Source: Streptomyces bungoensis (GTDB taxonomy: Bacteria > Actinomycetota > Actinomycetes > Streptomycetales > Streptomycetaceae). Taken from it: DNA of 64,000 nucleotides. The notes beneath the pieces are model-generated. The model saw only the letters and a list, made by a program, of their open reading frames with translations. It made no database searches and was not told the DNA's origin. Positions within the stretch are counted from its first letter, which is position 1; each line of letters begins with the position of its first letter. Below are positions 1-7,935 of this stretch, piece after piece. The translations under genes were made by a program, and so were the position numbers. The stretch spans positions 947,153-1,011,152 of the forward strand of contig NZ_KQ948851.1 in assembly GCF_001514215.1 (NCBI RefSeq). The letters run 5' to 3'.

Positions 1-1
1 C

Positions 2-1231
2 GGGGCCAAGGTGTACGTGAACCCCGAGTGGTCGGCCCACGCCGCCGCCGAACCGGGCGGCAGCCGCATCTCCAACCAGCCCACCGCCGTCTGGCTCGAC
101 CGGATCGCCACCATCAACGGCGTCAACGGCGGCATGGGCCTGCGCGCCCACCTGGACGAGGCCCTGAAGCAGAAGGGCTCCGGCGACCTGGTCGTCCAGC
201 TGGTCATCTACGACCTGCCCGGCCGTGACTGCTCCGCCCTCGCCTCCAACGGCGAACTCGGGCCGGACGACATCGACAAGTACAAGAGCCAGTACATCGA
301 CCCGATCGCCTCGATCCTCTCCGACGCGAAGTACGCGGGTCTGCGGATCGCCACGGTCATCGAGCCCGACTCGCTGCCGAACCTGGTCACCAACGCCGGG
401 GGTACCGCGGGCAGCACCGACGCCTGCGCGACCATGAAGGCCAACGGCAACTACGAGAAGGGCGTCAGCTACGCCCTCGACAAGCTGGGCGCCATCCCGA
501 ACGTCTACAACTACATCGACGCCGGCCACCACGCCTGGCTCGGCTGGGACTCCAACCTCGGTCCCTCCGTCCAGGAGTTCTACAAGGTCGTCACCAGCAA
601 CGGCGCCAGTGTGAACGACGTGGCCGGGTTCATCGTCAACACCGCCAACTACAGCGCCACCAAGGAGCCGTACTTCAAGGTCACCGACAGCGTGAACGGC
701 CAGACCGTGCGCCAGTCGAAGTGGGTCGACTGGAACCAGTACGTGGACGAGCAGTCGTTCGCGCAGGCGCTGCGGGACAAGCTGGTCGCGGCCGGGTTCA
801 ACTCGAGCCTCGGCATGCTGATCGACACCTCCCGCAACGGCTGGGGCGGCTCCGCCCGGCCCACCAAGTCGGGCCCGCTGACCTCCGTCGACGACTACGT
901 GAACGGCAGCCGGATCGACCGGCGCATCCACGCCGGCAACTGGTGCAACCAGAGCGGCGCCGGACTCGGCGAACGGCCCACCGCGGCGCCCGCCGCCGGC
1001 ATCGACGCCTACGTCTGGGTCAAGCCGCCGGGGGAGTCCGACGGTGCCAGCTCCGCCGTCGCGAACGACGAGGGCAAGGGCTTCGACCGCATGTGCGACC
1101 CGACGTACGGCGGCAACGCCCGCAACGGCAACAACCCCACCGGCGCCCTGCCGAACGCGCCGCTGGCCGGGCACTGGTTCTCCGCCCAGTTCCAGCAGCT
1201 GATGCAGAACGCCTACCCGCCGCTGTCCTGA
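2..1231 (+). CDS. GH6 1,4-beta-glucanase/cellobiohydrolase, 5'-truncated by window edge
   Basis: This is the catalytic domain of a secreted glycoside hydrolase family 6 cellulase, which cleaves beta-1,4-glucan with inversion. The reading frame is already open at base 2, so the signal peptide, any carbohydrate-binding module and the true start lie upstream of the window. Both GH6 signatures are visible: one around VIYDLPGRDCS, with the catalytic-acid Asp, and a second at VIEPDSLPNL. The conserved DAGHHAWLGW and KPPGESDG segments are also present. Long Asn/Gly-rich loops near the C terminus (NARNGNNPTG) suggest the tunnel-forming, exo-acting subgroup, but that is inference. A strong hairpin terminator follows immediately, so the gene is the last of its transcript. 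Confidence 0.93.
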   Translation, partial: GAKVYVNPEWSAHAAAEPGGSRISNQPTAVWLDRIATINGVNGGMGLRAHLDEALKQKGSGDLVVQLVIYDLPGRDCSALASNGELGPDDIDKYKSQYIDPIASILSDAKYAGLRIATVIEPDSLPNLVTNAGGTAGSTDACATMKANGNYEKGVSYALDKLGAIPNVYNYIDAGHHAWLGWDSNLGPSVQEFYKVVTSNGASVNDVAGFIVNTANYSATKEPYFKVTDSVNGQTVRQSKWVDWNQYVDEQSFAQALRDKLVAAGFNSSLGMLIDTSRNGWGGSARPTKSGPLTSVDDYVNGSRIDRRIHAGNWCNQSGAGLGERPTAAPAAGIDAYVWVKPPGESDGASSAVANDEGKGFDRMCDPTYGGNARNGNNPTGALPNAPLAGHWFSAQFQQLMQNAYPPLS

Positions 1232-1241
1232 CCGGCTGAGC

Positions 1242-1290
1242 ATCCGCCGGGGCCCGGCCCCTGCCGGCCGCGCCCCGGCGGATCCTTTTT
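1242..1290 (+). terminator. Rho-independent terminator after GH6 gene
   Basis: A 12-bp perfect stem (ATCCGCCGGGGC at 1242-1253 with its complement at 1272-1283) is followed by a T tract ending at 1290. It begins 11 bases after the GH6 stop codon. Confidence 0.85.
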
Positions 1291-1377
1291 GCGGCACCGG
1301 CAACAGAAGTGGTCCCGGCCCCGCGTTCGGGCGCAGGCTGTCCGCATCCGGACGACAGCGCCCAGGAGGCCGAACCC

Positions 1378-2271
1378 ATGGCACACGCACACCACAGCCA
1401 CCACCCGCACCAGGGCCATCACCACGGCGACGACGTCGACTGGGGTGCGATGGCCGCGATGCTGGAGACGGAGGCCGAGGTGTCCGCACCGGCGTACTCC
1501 CGGGCCCTGGCCTGGCTGGGCGAGGAAGTGACCGAGCCCGGCCTGGTCGTCGACGCGGGCAGCGGGCCCGGGGTGATCTCCGGCCTCTTCGCGCAGACCT
1601 TCCCCGGCGCCCGGGTGATCGCCGCCGACGGCTCCGAGCCGCTGCTGGAGCGCGCCCGGGCCCGCGCCGCCCGCCTCGGCTACGGCGACCGCTTCGGCAC
1701 CCTCGCCGGTGAGCTGCCCGGCGCGCTGGGGGAGCTGGAGTACCCGGCGGACCTGCTGTGGGCGAGCCGCAGCGTGCACCACCTCGGCGACCAGCGGGCC
1801 GCGCTCACCGCGTTCGCCGAGCGGCTCGCGCCCGGCGGCACCCTGGCGATCCTGGAGGGCGGCCTCGCCCCCCGCTACCTGCCCCGCGACATCGGCTTCG
1901 GCCGCCCCGGCCTGCAGGCACGCCTCGACGCCGTGCAGGAGGACCGGTTCGCCCGGATGCGCGCCGAGCTGCCGGACACCGTCGCCGAGACCGAGGACTG
2001 GCCCGCGCTGCTCACGGCCGCCGGCCTGGAGCACACCGGCACCCGCAGCTTCCTGCTCGACCTGCCCGCCCCGGTCCCGGACCAGGTCCGCGCCCACGTC
2101 GCCGCCGTCCTGACCCGGACCAGGGACATCCACGCCGACGCCCTCGACGCCGACGACCGCGCCACCCTCGACCGCCTCCTCGACCCGGCCGACGACGGCA
2201 GCGTCCACCAGCGCCCGGACGTGTTCCTGCTGGCGGCCCACACGGTCCACCGGGCGGTCCGCCCCCGGTGA
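1378..2271 (+). CDS. class I SAM-dependent methyltransferase, His-rich N terminus
   Basis: A 297-residue Rossmann-type methyltransferase. The SAM-binding glycine motif DAGSGPG sits near residue 60, the acidic end of strand 2 at AADGSEPL, and a post-I hydrophobic segment at DLLWASRSVHHLGD. The first 20 residues are rich in histidine (HAHHSHHPHQGHHHG), which could bind metal. The ATG at 1378 is chosen because AGGAGG lies 8 bases upstream; the longer open frame has no ribosome site. It resembles ubiE/type-11 methyltransferases, but no substrate can be deduced. The next gene has its own promoter, so this is probably monocistronic. Confidence 0.85.
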   Translation: MAHAHHSHHPHQGHHHGDDVDWGAMAAMLETEAEVSAPAYSRALAWLGEEVTEPGLVVDAGSGPGVISGLFAQTFPGARVIAADGSEPLLERARARAARLGYGDRFGTLAGELPGALGELEYPADLLWASRSVHHLGDQRAALTAFAERLAPGGTLAILEGGLAPRYLPRDIGFGRPGLQARLDAVQEDRFARMRAELPDTVAETEDWPALLTAAGLEHTGTRSFLLDLPAPVPDQVRAHVAAVLTRTRDIHADALDADDRATLDRLLDPADDGSVHQRPDVFLLAAHTVHRAVRPR

Positions 2272-2277
2272 CGGGGC

Positions 2278-2308
2278 TTGACCTGGAGAGCGCTCCAAGT
2301 GATGGACT
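2278..2308 (+). promoter_or_regulatory. MerR-type operator/promoter for the SDR gene
   Basis: A -35 element TTGACC (2278-2283) is followed by an 8-bp inverted repeat, ACCTGGAG (2281-2288) and CTCCAAGT (2293-2300), with a 4-bp spacer. A weak -10-like TGGACT at 2303 gives an over-long 19-bp spacer. A palindrome between -35 and -10 with extended spacing is the usual MerR-family target. No MerR gene is adjacent. Confidence 0.55.
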
Positions 2309-2340
2309 CCCTCGCGTTCACCGACATCGAGGGGGAAACC

Positions 2341-3042
2341 ATGCACGACTCTCCGGTAGCGCTCATCACCGGTGGCGGCAGCGGTATCGGCGCCGCCGTG
2401 GCCCGGCAGTTGCTGGCCGCCGGGCACCGGGTCACCGTCACCGGACGCGGCGAGCGGCGGCTGCGGGACTTCGCCGACGCCCTGGGGAACCCCGCCGGAC
2501 TGCTGACGGTCGCCGGCGACGCCGCCTCCTACGACGACGTACGGGGCGCGGTCGAGCGCACGCTCGGGGAGTACGGACGGCTGGACACGGTCGTCTCCAA
2601 CGCCGGCTTCGCCACCCACGACTCCGTCGCCGACGGCGACCCGGCCGGCTGGCCCGAGATGGTCCTCACCAACGTCCTCGGCCCCGCGTTCCTCGTCCGC
2701 GCCTCCGTCGACGCGCTGAAGGAGACCCGGGGCCGGATCGTGCTCGTGGGCAGCGTCGCCGGCTTCGTGCCGACGCCGGGCAATCTCTACGGCGCCACCA
2801 AGTGGGCGGTCACCGGACTCGCCGAGAACACCCGGCGCCAGGTCACCGAGTTCGGCGTCGGGGTTACCCTGGTCGCCCCCGGCCGGGTCGAGACGCCCTT
2901 CTGGCACGGCTACGGCAGCCTGCCCCCGGGACGTCTGCTGACCGCCGACCAGATCGCCGACTCCGTCGTCTGGGCGATCCGGCAGCCGGCCGGGGTCGAC
3001 GTCAACACCGTCGTCGTACGTCCGTTGGGACAGCCCAACTGA
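2341..3042 (+). CDS. short-chain dehydrogenase/reductase (classical SDR)
   Basis: A 233-residue NAD(P)-dependent oxidoreductase. The TGGGSGIG cofactor motif is at the N terminus, the NAG motif is VSNAG, the catalytic Ser lies in VGSVAG, and the catalytic Tyr-Lys pair is in YGATK. Length is normal for classical SDRs. The ATG at 2341 is preceded by GAGGGGG; an upstream in-frame ATG at 2278 would place the start inside the promoter and was rejected. The gene is preceded by a MerR-like operator and is probably transcribed alone. Substrate unknown. Confidence 0.88.
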   Translation: MHDSPVALITGGGSGIGAAVARQLLAAGHRVTVTGRGERRLRDFADALGNPAGLLTVAGDAASYDDVRGAVERTLGEYGRLDTVVSNAGFATHDSVADGDPAGWPEMVLTNVLGPAFLVRASVDALKETRGRIVLVGSVAGFVPTPGNLYGATKWAVTGLAENTRRQVTEFGVGVTLVAPGRVETPFWHGYGSLPPGRLLTADQIADSVVWAIRQPAGVDVNTVVVRPLGQPN

Positions 3043-3055
3043 CGTTTGACGACGA

Positions 3056-3754
3056 TCAGTTGTTCTGCAGGAACTGCCGGGCCAGCCGGTCCCCGAGGGA
3101 GACCGCCGCGCTGTGGCTCTCGATGGGGGAGACCTGGGAGTTCTTGAACAGGATGTAGGTCACGCCGGAGTCGGCCCCGCCGGTCGCCGGGTCGGGGTCT
3201 ATGCCGAGCGCCTTGGCGGTGGCGTACGACGCCTCGCCGATGATCTTCGTGGGGCCGGTGTCGCCGACGACGGCGTACTCGACCTTGCCGTTGTAGACGA
3301 CGGCGACCACGCCGCCGCCCTTGACGCCGGCGCTCGCGTAGTTCCAGATACTGCTGGAGCTCGGCACCACGACGTACGGCAGGGACTCGGCCTTCAGCGG
3401 CTTGCCGTCGGACTGGTGGAACGCGGTGTCGTCCTGGTACCAGGGGTCGCGGTCCTCGTTGCAGTTGGTGGTGCGCTGTCCGTCGCAGTCGATGTCCATG
3501 TCGGCCTTCCAGAACACCGCGCCGTTCTTGCCGCACACCGGGACCGTCGCCGAGGTCTCGTCGTCGGTCTTGTACTTGCCCTGCGATATCTGCGAGCAGG
3601 ACGTCACCTTGGCGAGCAGGTCGGCCGCGCTGACGGTGCCCTCCTGGGTCGAGGCGGGGGCGGACGCGGTGCCGGACGCGTGGGCGGGAAGCACTCCGGC
3701 GGCGAGCAGGGCGGCCGCGGAGGCGGCGCCGAGGGTCAGTGAACGAAGACGCAC
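3056..3754 (-). CDS. secreted GH75 chitosanase
   Basis: A 232-residue secreted chitosanase of glycoside hydrolase family 75, which endo-hydrolyses beta-1,4-glucosamine polymers. An N-terminal Sec signal peptide (RLRSLTLG followed by an Ala/Leu-rich core, cleavage likely after AHA) precedes the family core. That core has the DMDIDCDGQ motif and VEYAVVGDTGP, matching the acidic catalytic residues of fungal-type chitosanases, then GEASYATAKALGI. The start is GTG at 3754 with AGAAGG upstream. A palindrome at 3771-3790 sits just upstream and resembles the chitosanase operator bound by the ROK repressor CsnR. The gene is convergent with the SDR gene; the stop codons are 13 bases apart. Confidence 0.9.
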   Translation of the reverse strand: MRLRSLTLGAASAAALLAAGVLPAHASGTASAPASTQEGTVSAADLLAKVTSCSQISQGKYKTDDETSATVPVCGKNGAVFWKADMDIDCDGQRTTNCNEDRDPWYQDDTAFHQSDGKPLKAESLPYVVVPSSSSIWNYASAGVKGGGVVAVVYNGKVEYAVVGDTGPTKIIGEASYATAKALGIDPDPATGGADSGVTYILFKNSQVSPIESHSAAVSLGDRLARQFLQNN

Positions 3755-3770
3755 TGTGGGGGACCCTTCT

Positions 3771-3790
3771 GTTAGGAAAGTTTCCTTACC
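3771..3790. promoter_or_regulatory. CsnR-like operator upstream of chitosanase gene
   Basis: An imperfect palindrome, GTTAGGAAAGTTTCCTTACC, lies 17 bases upstream of the chitosanase start codon. It closely matches what I recall as the operator of Streptomyces chitosanase genes controlled by the ROK-family repressor CsnR. No csnR-like gene lies in the window. Confidence 0.6.
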
Positions 3791-3877
3791 GGGCTGGGTA
3801 CAAGGTGGCCCATCTGCATGTCCCCGTCAACCCTGGGGGAGGAATCCCGCCGCCCGCGGGACAGCCGGCGCACGACG

Positions 3878-3916
3878 CGGCCGCCCGCCCCGCCATCGCG
3901 GCGGGACGGGCGGCCG
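3878..3916 (-). terminator. hairpin after the aldo/keto reductase gene
   Basis: A long G+C-rich stem, CGGCCGCCCG... at 3878-3893 pairing with ...CGGGCGGCCG ending at 3916, lies just downstream of the minus-strand stop at 3934. It lacks a clear T tract, as is common in Streptomyces. Confidence 0.6.
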
Positions 3917-3933
3917 TGGGTGCCGGGTGGGCG

Positions 3934-4770
3934 TCAGGCCAGGTCGAACGCCGCCGGGTCCGGGCCCAGGCGCCGGTCCTCGTTCAGGGCGCTGATCGCC
4001 GCGAGGTCCTCGTCGTCCAGGTGGAAGTCGAACACCGCGATGTTCTCCTTGATCCGCGACGGCGTCACGGACTTCGGGATCACGACGTTGCCGAGCTGGA
4101 TGTGCCAGCGCAGCACGACCTGCGCCGGAGTGCGGCCGTGCTTGCGCGCGATGGCGACGATCGCCGGCACCTCCAGCAGGCCCTTGCCCTGGCCGAGCGG
4201 CGACCAGGCCTCCGTGGCGATGCCCTGCTCGGCGTGGAACTCCCGCGCCTCGCGCTGCTGCAGGTGCGGGTGCAGCTCGATCTGGTTGACCGCCGGGATC
4301 ACCGACGTCTCCGCGATCAGCCGGCGCAGGTGCTCGGGCAGGAAGTTGGACACGCCGATGGCCTTCGCGCGGCCGTCGGCGTACAGCTTCTCGAACGCCC
4401 GGTAGGTGTCGAGGTACGTGTCCCGGGACGGCAGCGGCCAGTGGATCAGGTACAGATCCACGTAGTCCAGGCCCAGCTTCTCCAGCGACGCGTCGAACGC
4501 GCGCAGCGTGGAGTCGTACCCCTGGTCGCTGTTCCAGAGCTTGGTGGTGACGAAGATGTCCTCACGGGGCAGGCCGGAGGCGGCGAGGGCCTTGCCGGTG
4601 CCCTTCTCGTTGCCGTAGATCGCCGCTGTGTCGATGCTGCGGTACCCGGCCTCGAGCGCCGTGCCGACGGCCCGCTCGGCCTCGTCGTCCGGCACCTGCC
4701 AGACGCCGAAGCCCAGCTGGGGCATCTCGACGCCGTTGTTGAGGATGATCGGGGGGACCTTGCTGCTCAC
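3934..4770 (-). CDS. aldo/keto reductase (2,5-diketo-gluconate reductase type)
   Basis: A 278-residue NADPH-dependent TIM-barrel reductase of the AKR superfamily. Diagnostic features are GYRSIDTAAIYGNE (catalytic Asp and Tyr), the catalytic Lys in VTTKLW, the His in LIHWP, the signature IGVSNF, and the C-terminal NADPH-binding segment IPKSVTPSRIKEN. Length is typical of the AKR5 group. The start is GTG at 4768-4770 with AAGGA upstream. It is separated from the acyl-CoA synthetase gene by 124 bases and ends in a hairpin. Physiological substrate unknown. Confidence 0.9.
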   Translation of the reverse strand: MSSKVPPIILNNGVEMPQLGFGVWQVPDDEAERAVGTALEAGYRSIDTAAIYGNEKGTGKALAASGLPREDIFVTTKLWNSDQGYDSTLRAFDASLEKLGLDYVDLYLIHWPLPSRDTYLDTYRAFEKLYADGRAKAIGVSNFLPEHLRRLIAETSVIPAVNQIELHPHLQQREAREFHAEQGIATEAWSPLGQGKGLLEVPAIVAIARKHGRTPAQVVLRWHIQLGNVVIPKSVTPSRIKENIAVFDFHLDDEDLAAISALNEDRRLGPDPAAFDLA

Positions 4771-4894
4771 GAGCTCGTTGATCCTTCGGTTGTGGACAGG
4801 TCGTTTCCATCGTCAACGATCAGACGCCGCGATGCATTCCTGACCCACCGGCACCACCGAATCCGCACGGACCGTTGACCGCCCCGGAGCCGGT

Positions 4895-6721
4895 TCAGGC
4901 CCGGTACAGGGCCTCGACCTCCGTCTCGTACGCCTTCTCGATCGCCTTGCGCTTCAGCTTCAGCGAGGGCGTCAGCAGGCCGTGCTCCTCGGTGAACGGC
5001 TGCGCCAGGATCCGGAAGGTGCGGATCGACTCGGCCTGGGAGACCAGGGTGTTCGCGGCGACGACCGCCCGCCGCACCTCCGTCTCCAGGTCCGCGTCGC
5101 GCACCAGCTGCGCCGGGCTCAGCCGGGGCTTGCCGCGCATCTGCAGCCAGTGCTCCACGGCCTCCTGGTCGAGGGTGACCAGGGCGGCTATGTAGGGGCG
5201 GTCGTTGCCGACGACGATGCACTGGTTGACCAGCGGATGGTCGCGGACCCGCTCCTCCAGCACGCCCGGGGAGACGCTCTTGCCGCCGGAGGTCACCAGG
5301 ATCTCCTTCTTGCGGCCGGTGATCGTCAGATAGCCGTCCTCGTCGAGGGAGCCGAGGTCGCCGGTGGCCAGCCAGCCGTCGTGCAGGCTCGCGTCGGTGG
5401 CCTTCTGGTTGTTCAGGTAGCCCTGGAAGACGTTCCCGCCGTGCAGCCAGACCTCCCCGTCGTCCGCGATGTGCACGGTGGTGCCGGGGATGGCCTGGCC
5501 GACGGTGCCGTAGCGGGTGCGCTCGGGCGGGTTGGCGGTCGCCGCGGCCGTCGACTCGGTCAGGCCGTAGCCCTCGTAGATCTGCACGCCCGCGCCCGCG
5601 AAGAACAGCCCCAGCCGGCGGTCCATCCCCGAGCCGCCGGACATCGCGTTGCGGATCCGGCCGCCCATCGCCGCGCGCACCTTGGAGTACACGAGCTTGT
5701 CGAACAGCTGGTGCTGCATGCGCAGCCCCGCCGACGGGCCGGGCCCGGTGCCCCAGGCCTTCGCCTCCACCGCCTCCGCGTACTTCACGGCGATGTCGAC
5801 CGCCTTCTCGAACGGCCCCGACTTGCCCTCCTTCTCCGCCTTGCGCCGGGAGGCGTTGAACACCTTCTCGAAGATGTACGGCACGGCGAGGATGAAGGTC
5901 GGCTTGAACGCCTGCAGGTCGGGCAGCAGGGCGGCGGCGTTCAGCTGCGGCTGGTGGCCGAGGCGGACCCTGCCGCGGATCGTGGCGACCTCCACCATCC
6001 GCCCGAAGACGTGGGCGAGCGGCAGGAACAGCAGGGTGGACGCCTCGTCGCCCTTCTTGGAGTGGAACACCGGCTCCCAGCGCCCCACCACGCTGTCCGC
6101 CTCGACCATGAAGTTCGCGTGGGAGAGCACGCAGCCCTTGGGGCGGCCCGTGGTGCCCGAGGTGTAGATGATCGTGGCGACCGAGTCGGGCGTGACCGCC
6201 TGCCGGTGCCGGTGCACCACGTCGTCGTCCAGGTGCGCCCCCGCGTCGTAGAGCTCCTGCAGGCAGCCCTCGTCCAGCTGCCAGAGCCGGCGCAGCCGGG
6301 GCAGCCGGTCGATGACGGTGGCGATGGTCATCGCGTGGTCCTCGTGCTCCACGACCGCCGCCGTGACCTCGGCGTCGTACAGCATCCAGAAGCACTGCTC
6401 GGCCGACGACGTGGGGTAGACGGGGACGACCTGGGCGCCGATCGTCCACAGCGCGAAGTCGAACAGGGTCCACTCGTAGCGGGTGCGGGACATGATCGCG
6501 ACCCGGTCGCCGAAGCGCACGCCCTGGGCGAGCAGTCCCTTGGCCAGGGCGAGGACCTCGTCGCGGAACTCGGCTGAGGTCACGTCCCGCCACTGGCCGG
6601 CGGCGTCCTTGCGGCCGAGGGCGACGTGCAGCGGGTCGGTCCGGGCATGCTCGAACACGACGTCTGCCAGACCGCCGACCGGCGGCGCCGACGCCAACGG
6701 CGGGGTGGTGAACTCGCGCAA
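4895..6721 (-). CDS. long-chain fatty acid-CoA ligase (FadD15-type)
   Basis: A 608-residue AMP-forming acyl-CoA synthetase that activates fatty acids through an acyl-adenylate. The P-loop-like A3 motif is IYTSGTTGRPKGC, the A5 motif is YEGYGLTES, the A7 region is ATGDLGSLDEDG, and the A10-type lysine region is near SPSLKLKRKAI. The reading frame stays open upstream to an ATG at 6889. The family begins at MREFTTPPLASAPP, so I chose the TTG at 6719-6721, which has GGGAG about 10 bases upstream. The minus-strand gene probably has its own promoter in 6722-6978. Confidence 0.88.
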   Translation of the reverse strand: MREFTTPPLASAPPVGGLADVVFEHARTDPLHVALGRKDAAGQWRDVTSAEFRDEVLALAKGLLAQGVRFGDRVAIMSRTRYEWTLFDFALWTIGAQVVPVYPTSSAEQCFWMLYDAEVTAAVVEHEDHAMTIATVIDRLPRLRRLWQLDEGCLQELYDAGAHLDDDVVHRHRQAVTPDSVATIIYTSGTTGRPKGCVLSHANFMVEADSVVGRWEPVFHSKKGDEASTLLFLPLAHVFGRMVEVATIRGRVRLGHQPQLNAAALLPDLQAFKPTFILAVPYIFEKVFNASRRKAEKEGKSGPFEKAVDIAVKYAEAVEAKAWGTGPGPSAGLRMQHQLFDKLVYSKVRAAMGGRIRNAMSGGSGMDRRLGLFFAGAGVQIYEGYGLTESTAAATANPPERTRYGTVGQAIPGTTVHIADDGEVWLHGGNVFQGYLNNQKATDASLHDGWLATGDLGSLDEDGYLTITGRKKEILVTSGGKSVSPGVLEERVRDHPLVNQCIVVGNDRPYIAALVTLDQEAVEHWLQMRGKPRLSPAQLVRDADLETEVRRAVVAANTLVSQAESIRTFRILAQPFTEEHGLLTPSLKLKRKAIEKAYETEVEALYRA

Positions 6722-6978
6722 AACCTGGCTCCCGATCCTCGCTGCTTGGTCAGGCCCCTCATGCTCGGCAGCGCCGTGAAAGCTACCCCACCCGTCAGCC
6801 GGGCGGGAGGGGTACGGAAACCGAGCAAAACTCACGTTCTTCCCGCACGACGACCGGAAAATGCCCGCACATGGGGAAGGGCCGGACACAATACTGACGG
6901 GTCAGTAAGTTTCGGTCCCGTAATCTCCACCGAATCTGTACGCGCCGATTACCGGGCGCGACGCACCGGATACGGAGG

Positions 6979-7848
6979 TCAGGCGCCCGGGCGGCGCAGC
7001 CGCTCCCCGCCCGCCAGGACGGCCGTCGCCAGCGCGTGGGCGGCGGCCTGTGCCGCGGCCGGCCGGTGCCCGTGGACGAGCACGAAGTCCACCTTGCCCA
7101 GCTCCGGCAGGCCGGCCCGGTCCGGCAGCCGGACCAGGCCCGGGGGGATCAGCCGGCGGGAGTGCGCCATGACCCCGAGGCCGGCCCGGGCGGCGGCGAC
7201 GAGGCCGTTGAGGCTGCCGCTCGTGCACACGATCCGCCAGTCCCGCCCCTGGGCCTCCAGGGCCTCCAGCGCGCGGGCGCGGGTGATGCCGGGCGGGGGG
7301 TACACGATCAGCGGGACCGGGCGGCCGGCCCGCAGGCGCAGCTGCTCGGAGCCGATCCACACCAGGTCGTCGCGCCACACCAGCTCACCGCGCGGATCCT
7401 GCGGGCGCCGCTTGGCCAGCACCAGGTCGAGCTTCCCGGCCGCCAGCTGCTCGTGCAGGGTGCCCGACAGCTCCACGGTCAGCTCCAGGTCCACCTCGGG
7501 ATGGTCGTGGCGGAAGCCCTCCAGGATCTCCGGCAGGCGGGTGAGGACGAAGTCCTCCGAGGCGCCGAAGCGCAGCCGGCCCCGCACCCGGGTGCCGGTG
7601 AAGAACGCCGTCGCCTGCTCCTGCACCGCCAGCAGCCGGCGCGCGAAGCCCAGCATGGCCTCGCCGTCCTCGGTCAGCTCCACCGAGTGCGTGTCGCGGG
7701 AGAACAGCCGGCGGCCGGTGGCGTCCTCCAGCCGGCGCACGTGCTGGCTGACGGTGGACTGGCGCAGGCCCAGCCGCCGGGCGGCCTGCGTGAAGCTCAG
7801 CGTCTGCGCCACCGCCAGGAACGTGCGCAGGTGGGTGGGGTCGTACAC
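6979..7848 (-). CDS. LysR-family transcriptional regulator
   Basis: A 289-residue LysR-type regulator. The N-terminal winged helix-turn-helix spans about residues 1-60 (HLRTFLAVAQTLSFTQAARRLGLRQSTVSQHVRRLE). A LysR substrate-binding domain with two subdomains follows. The start is GTG at 7848. It is transcribed divergently from the bile-acid:sodium-symporter-like gene, with 87 bases between the start codons. By LysR convention it probably controls that transporter and itself, but no effector can be inferred. Confidence 0.9.
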   Translation of the reverse strand: MYDPTHLRTFLAVAQTLSFTQAARRLGLRQSTVSQHVRRLEDATGRRLFSRDTHSVELTEDGEAMLGFARRLLAVQEQATAFFTGTRVRGRLRFGASEDFVLTRLPEILEGFRHDHPEVDLELTVELSGTLHEQLAAGKLDLVLAKRRPQDPRGELVWRDDLVWIGSEQLRLRAGRPVPLIVYPPPGITRARALEALEAQGRDWRIVCTSGSLNGLVAAARAGLGVMAHSRRLIPPGLVRLPDRAGLPELGKVDFVLVHGHRPAAAQAAAHALATAVLAGGERLRRPGA

Positions 7849-7935
7849 GACGGCAGCCTACCGCGTGGCCATCGCGAAACGTGATGACAGTCAGAGTGGT
7901 ATGGCGGATTCCCGATCAGTCGCCCCAGGAGGACG

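Noticed and set aside
2288..2295. GAGCGCTC read as a CebR (LacI) operator near a cellulase gene
   Set aside because: The surrounding repeat ACCTGGAG...CTCCAAGT placed after TTGACC fits a MerR-type promoter better, and the CebR flanks do not match.
1213..2907. 564-codon minus-strand frame
   Set aside because: Antisense to the methyltransferase and SDR genes, both of which have clear motifs.
4767..6593. 608-codon minus-strand frame
   Set aside because: Out-of-frame shadow of the acyl-CoA synthetase, Arg/Gly-rich throughout.
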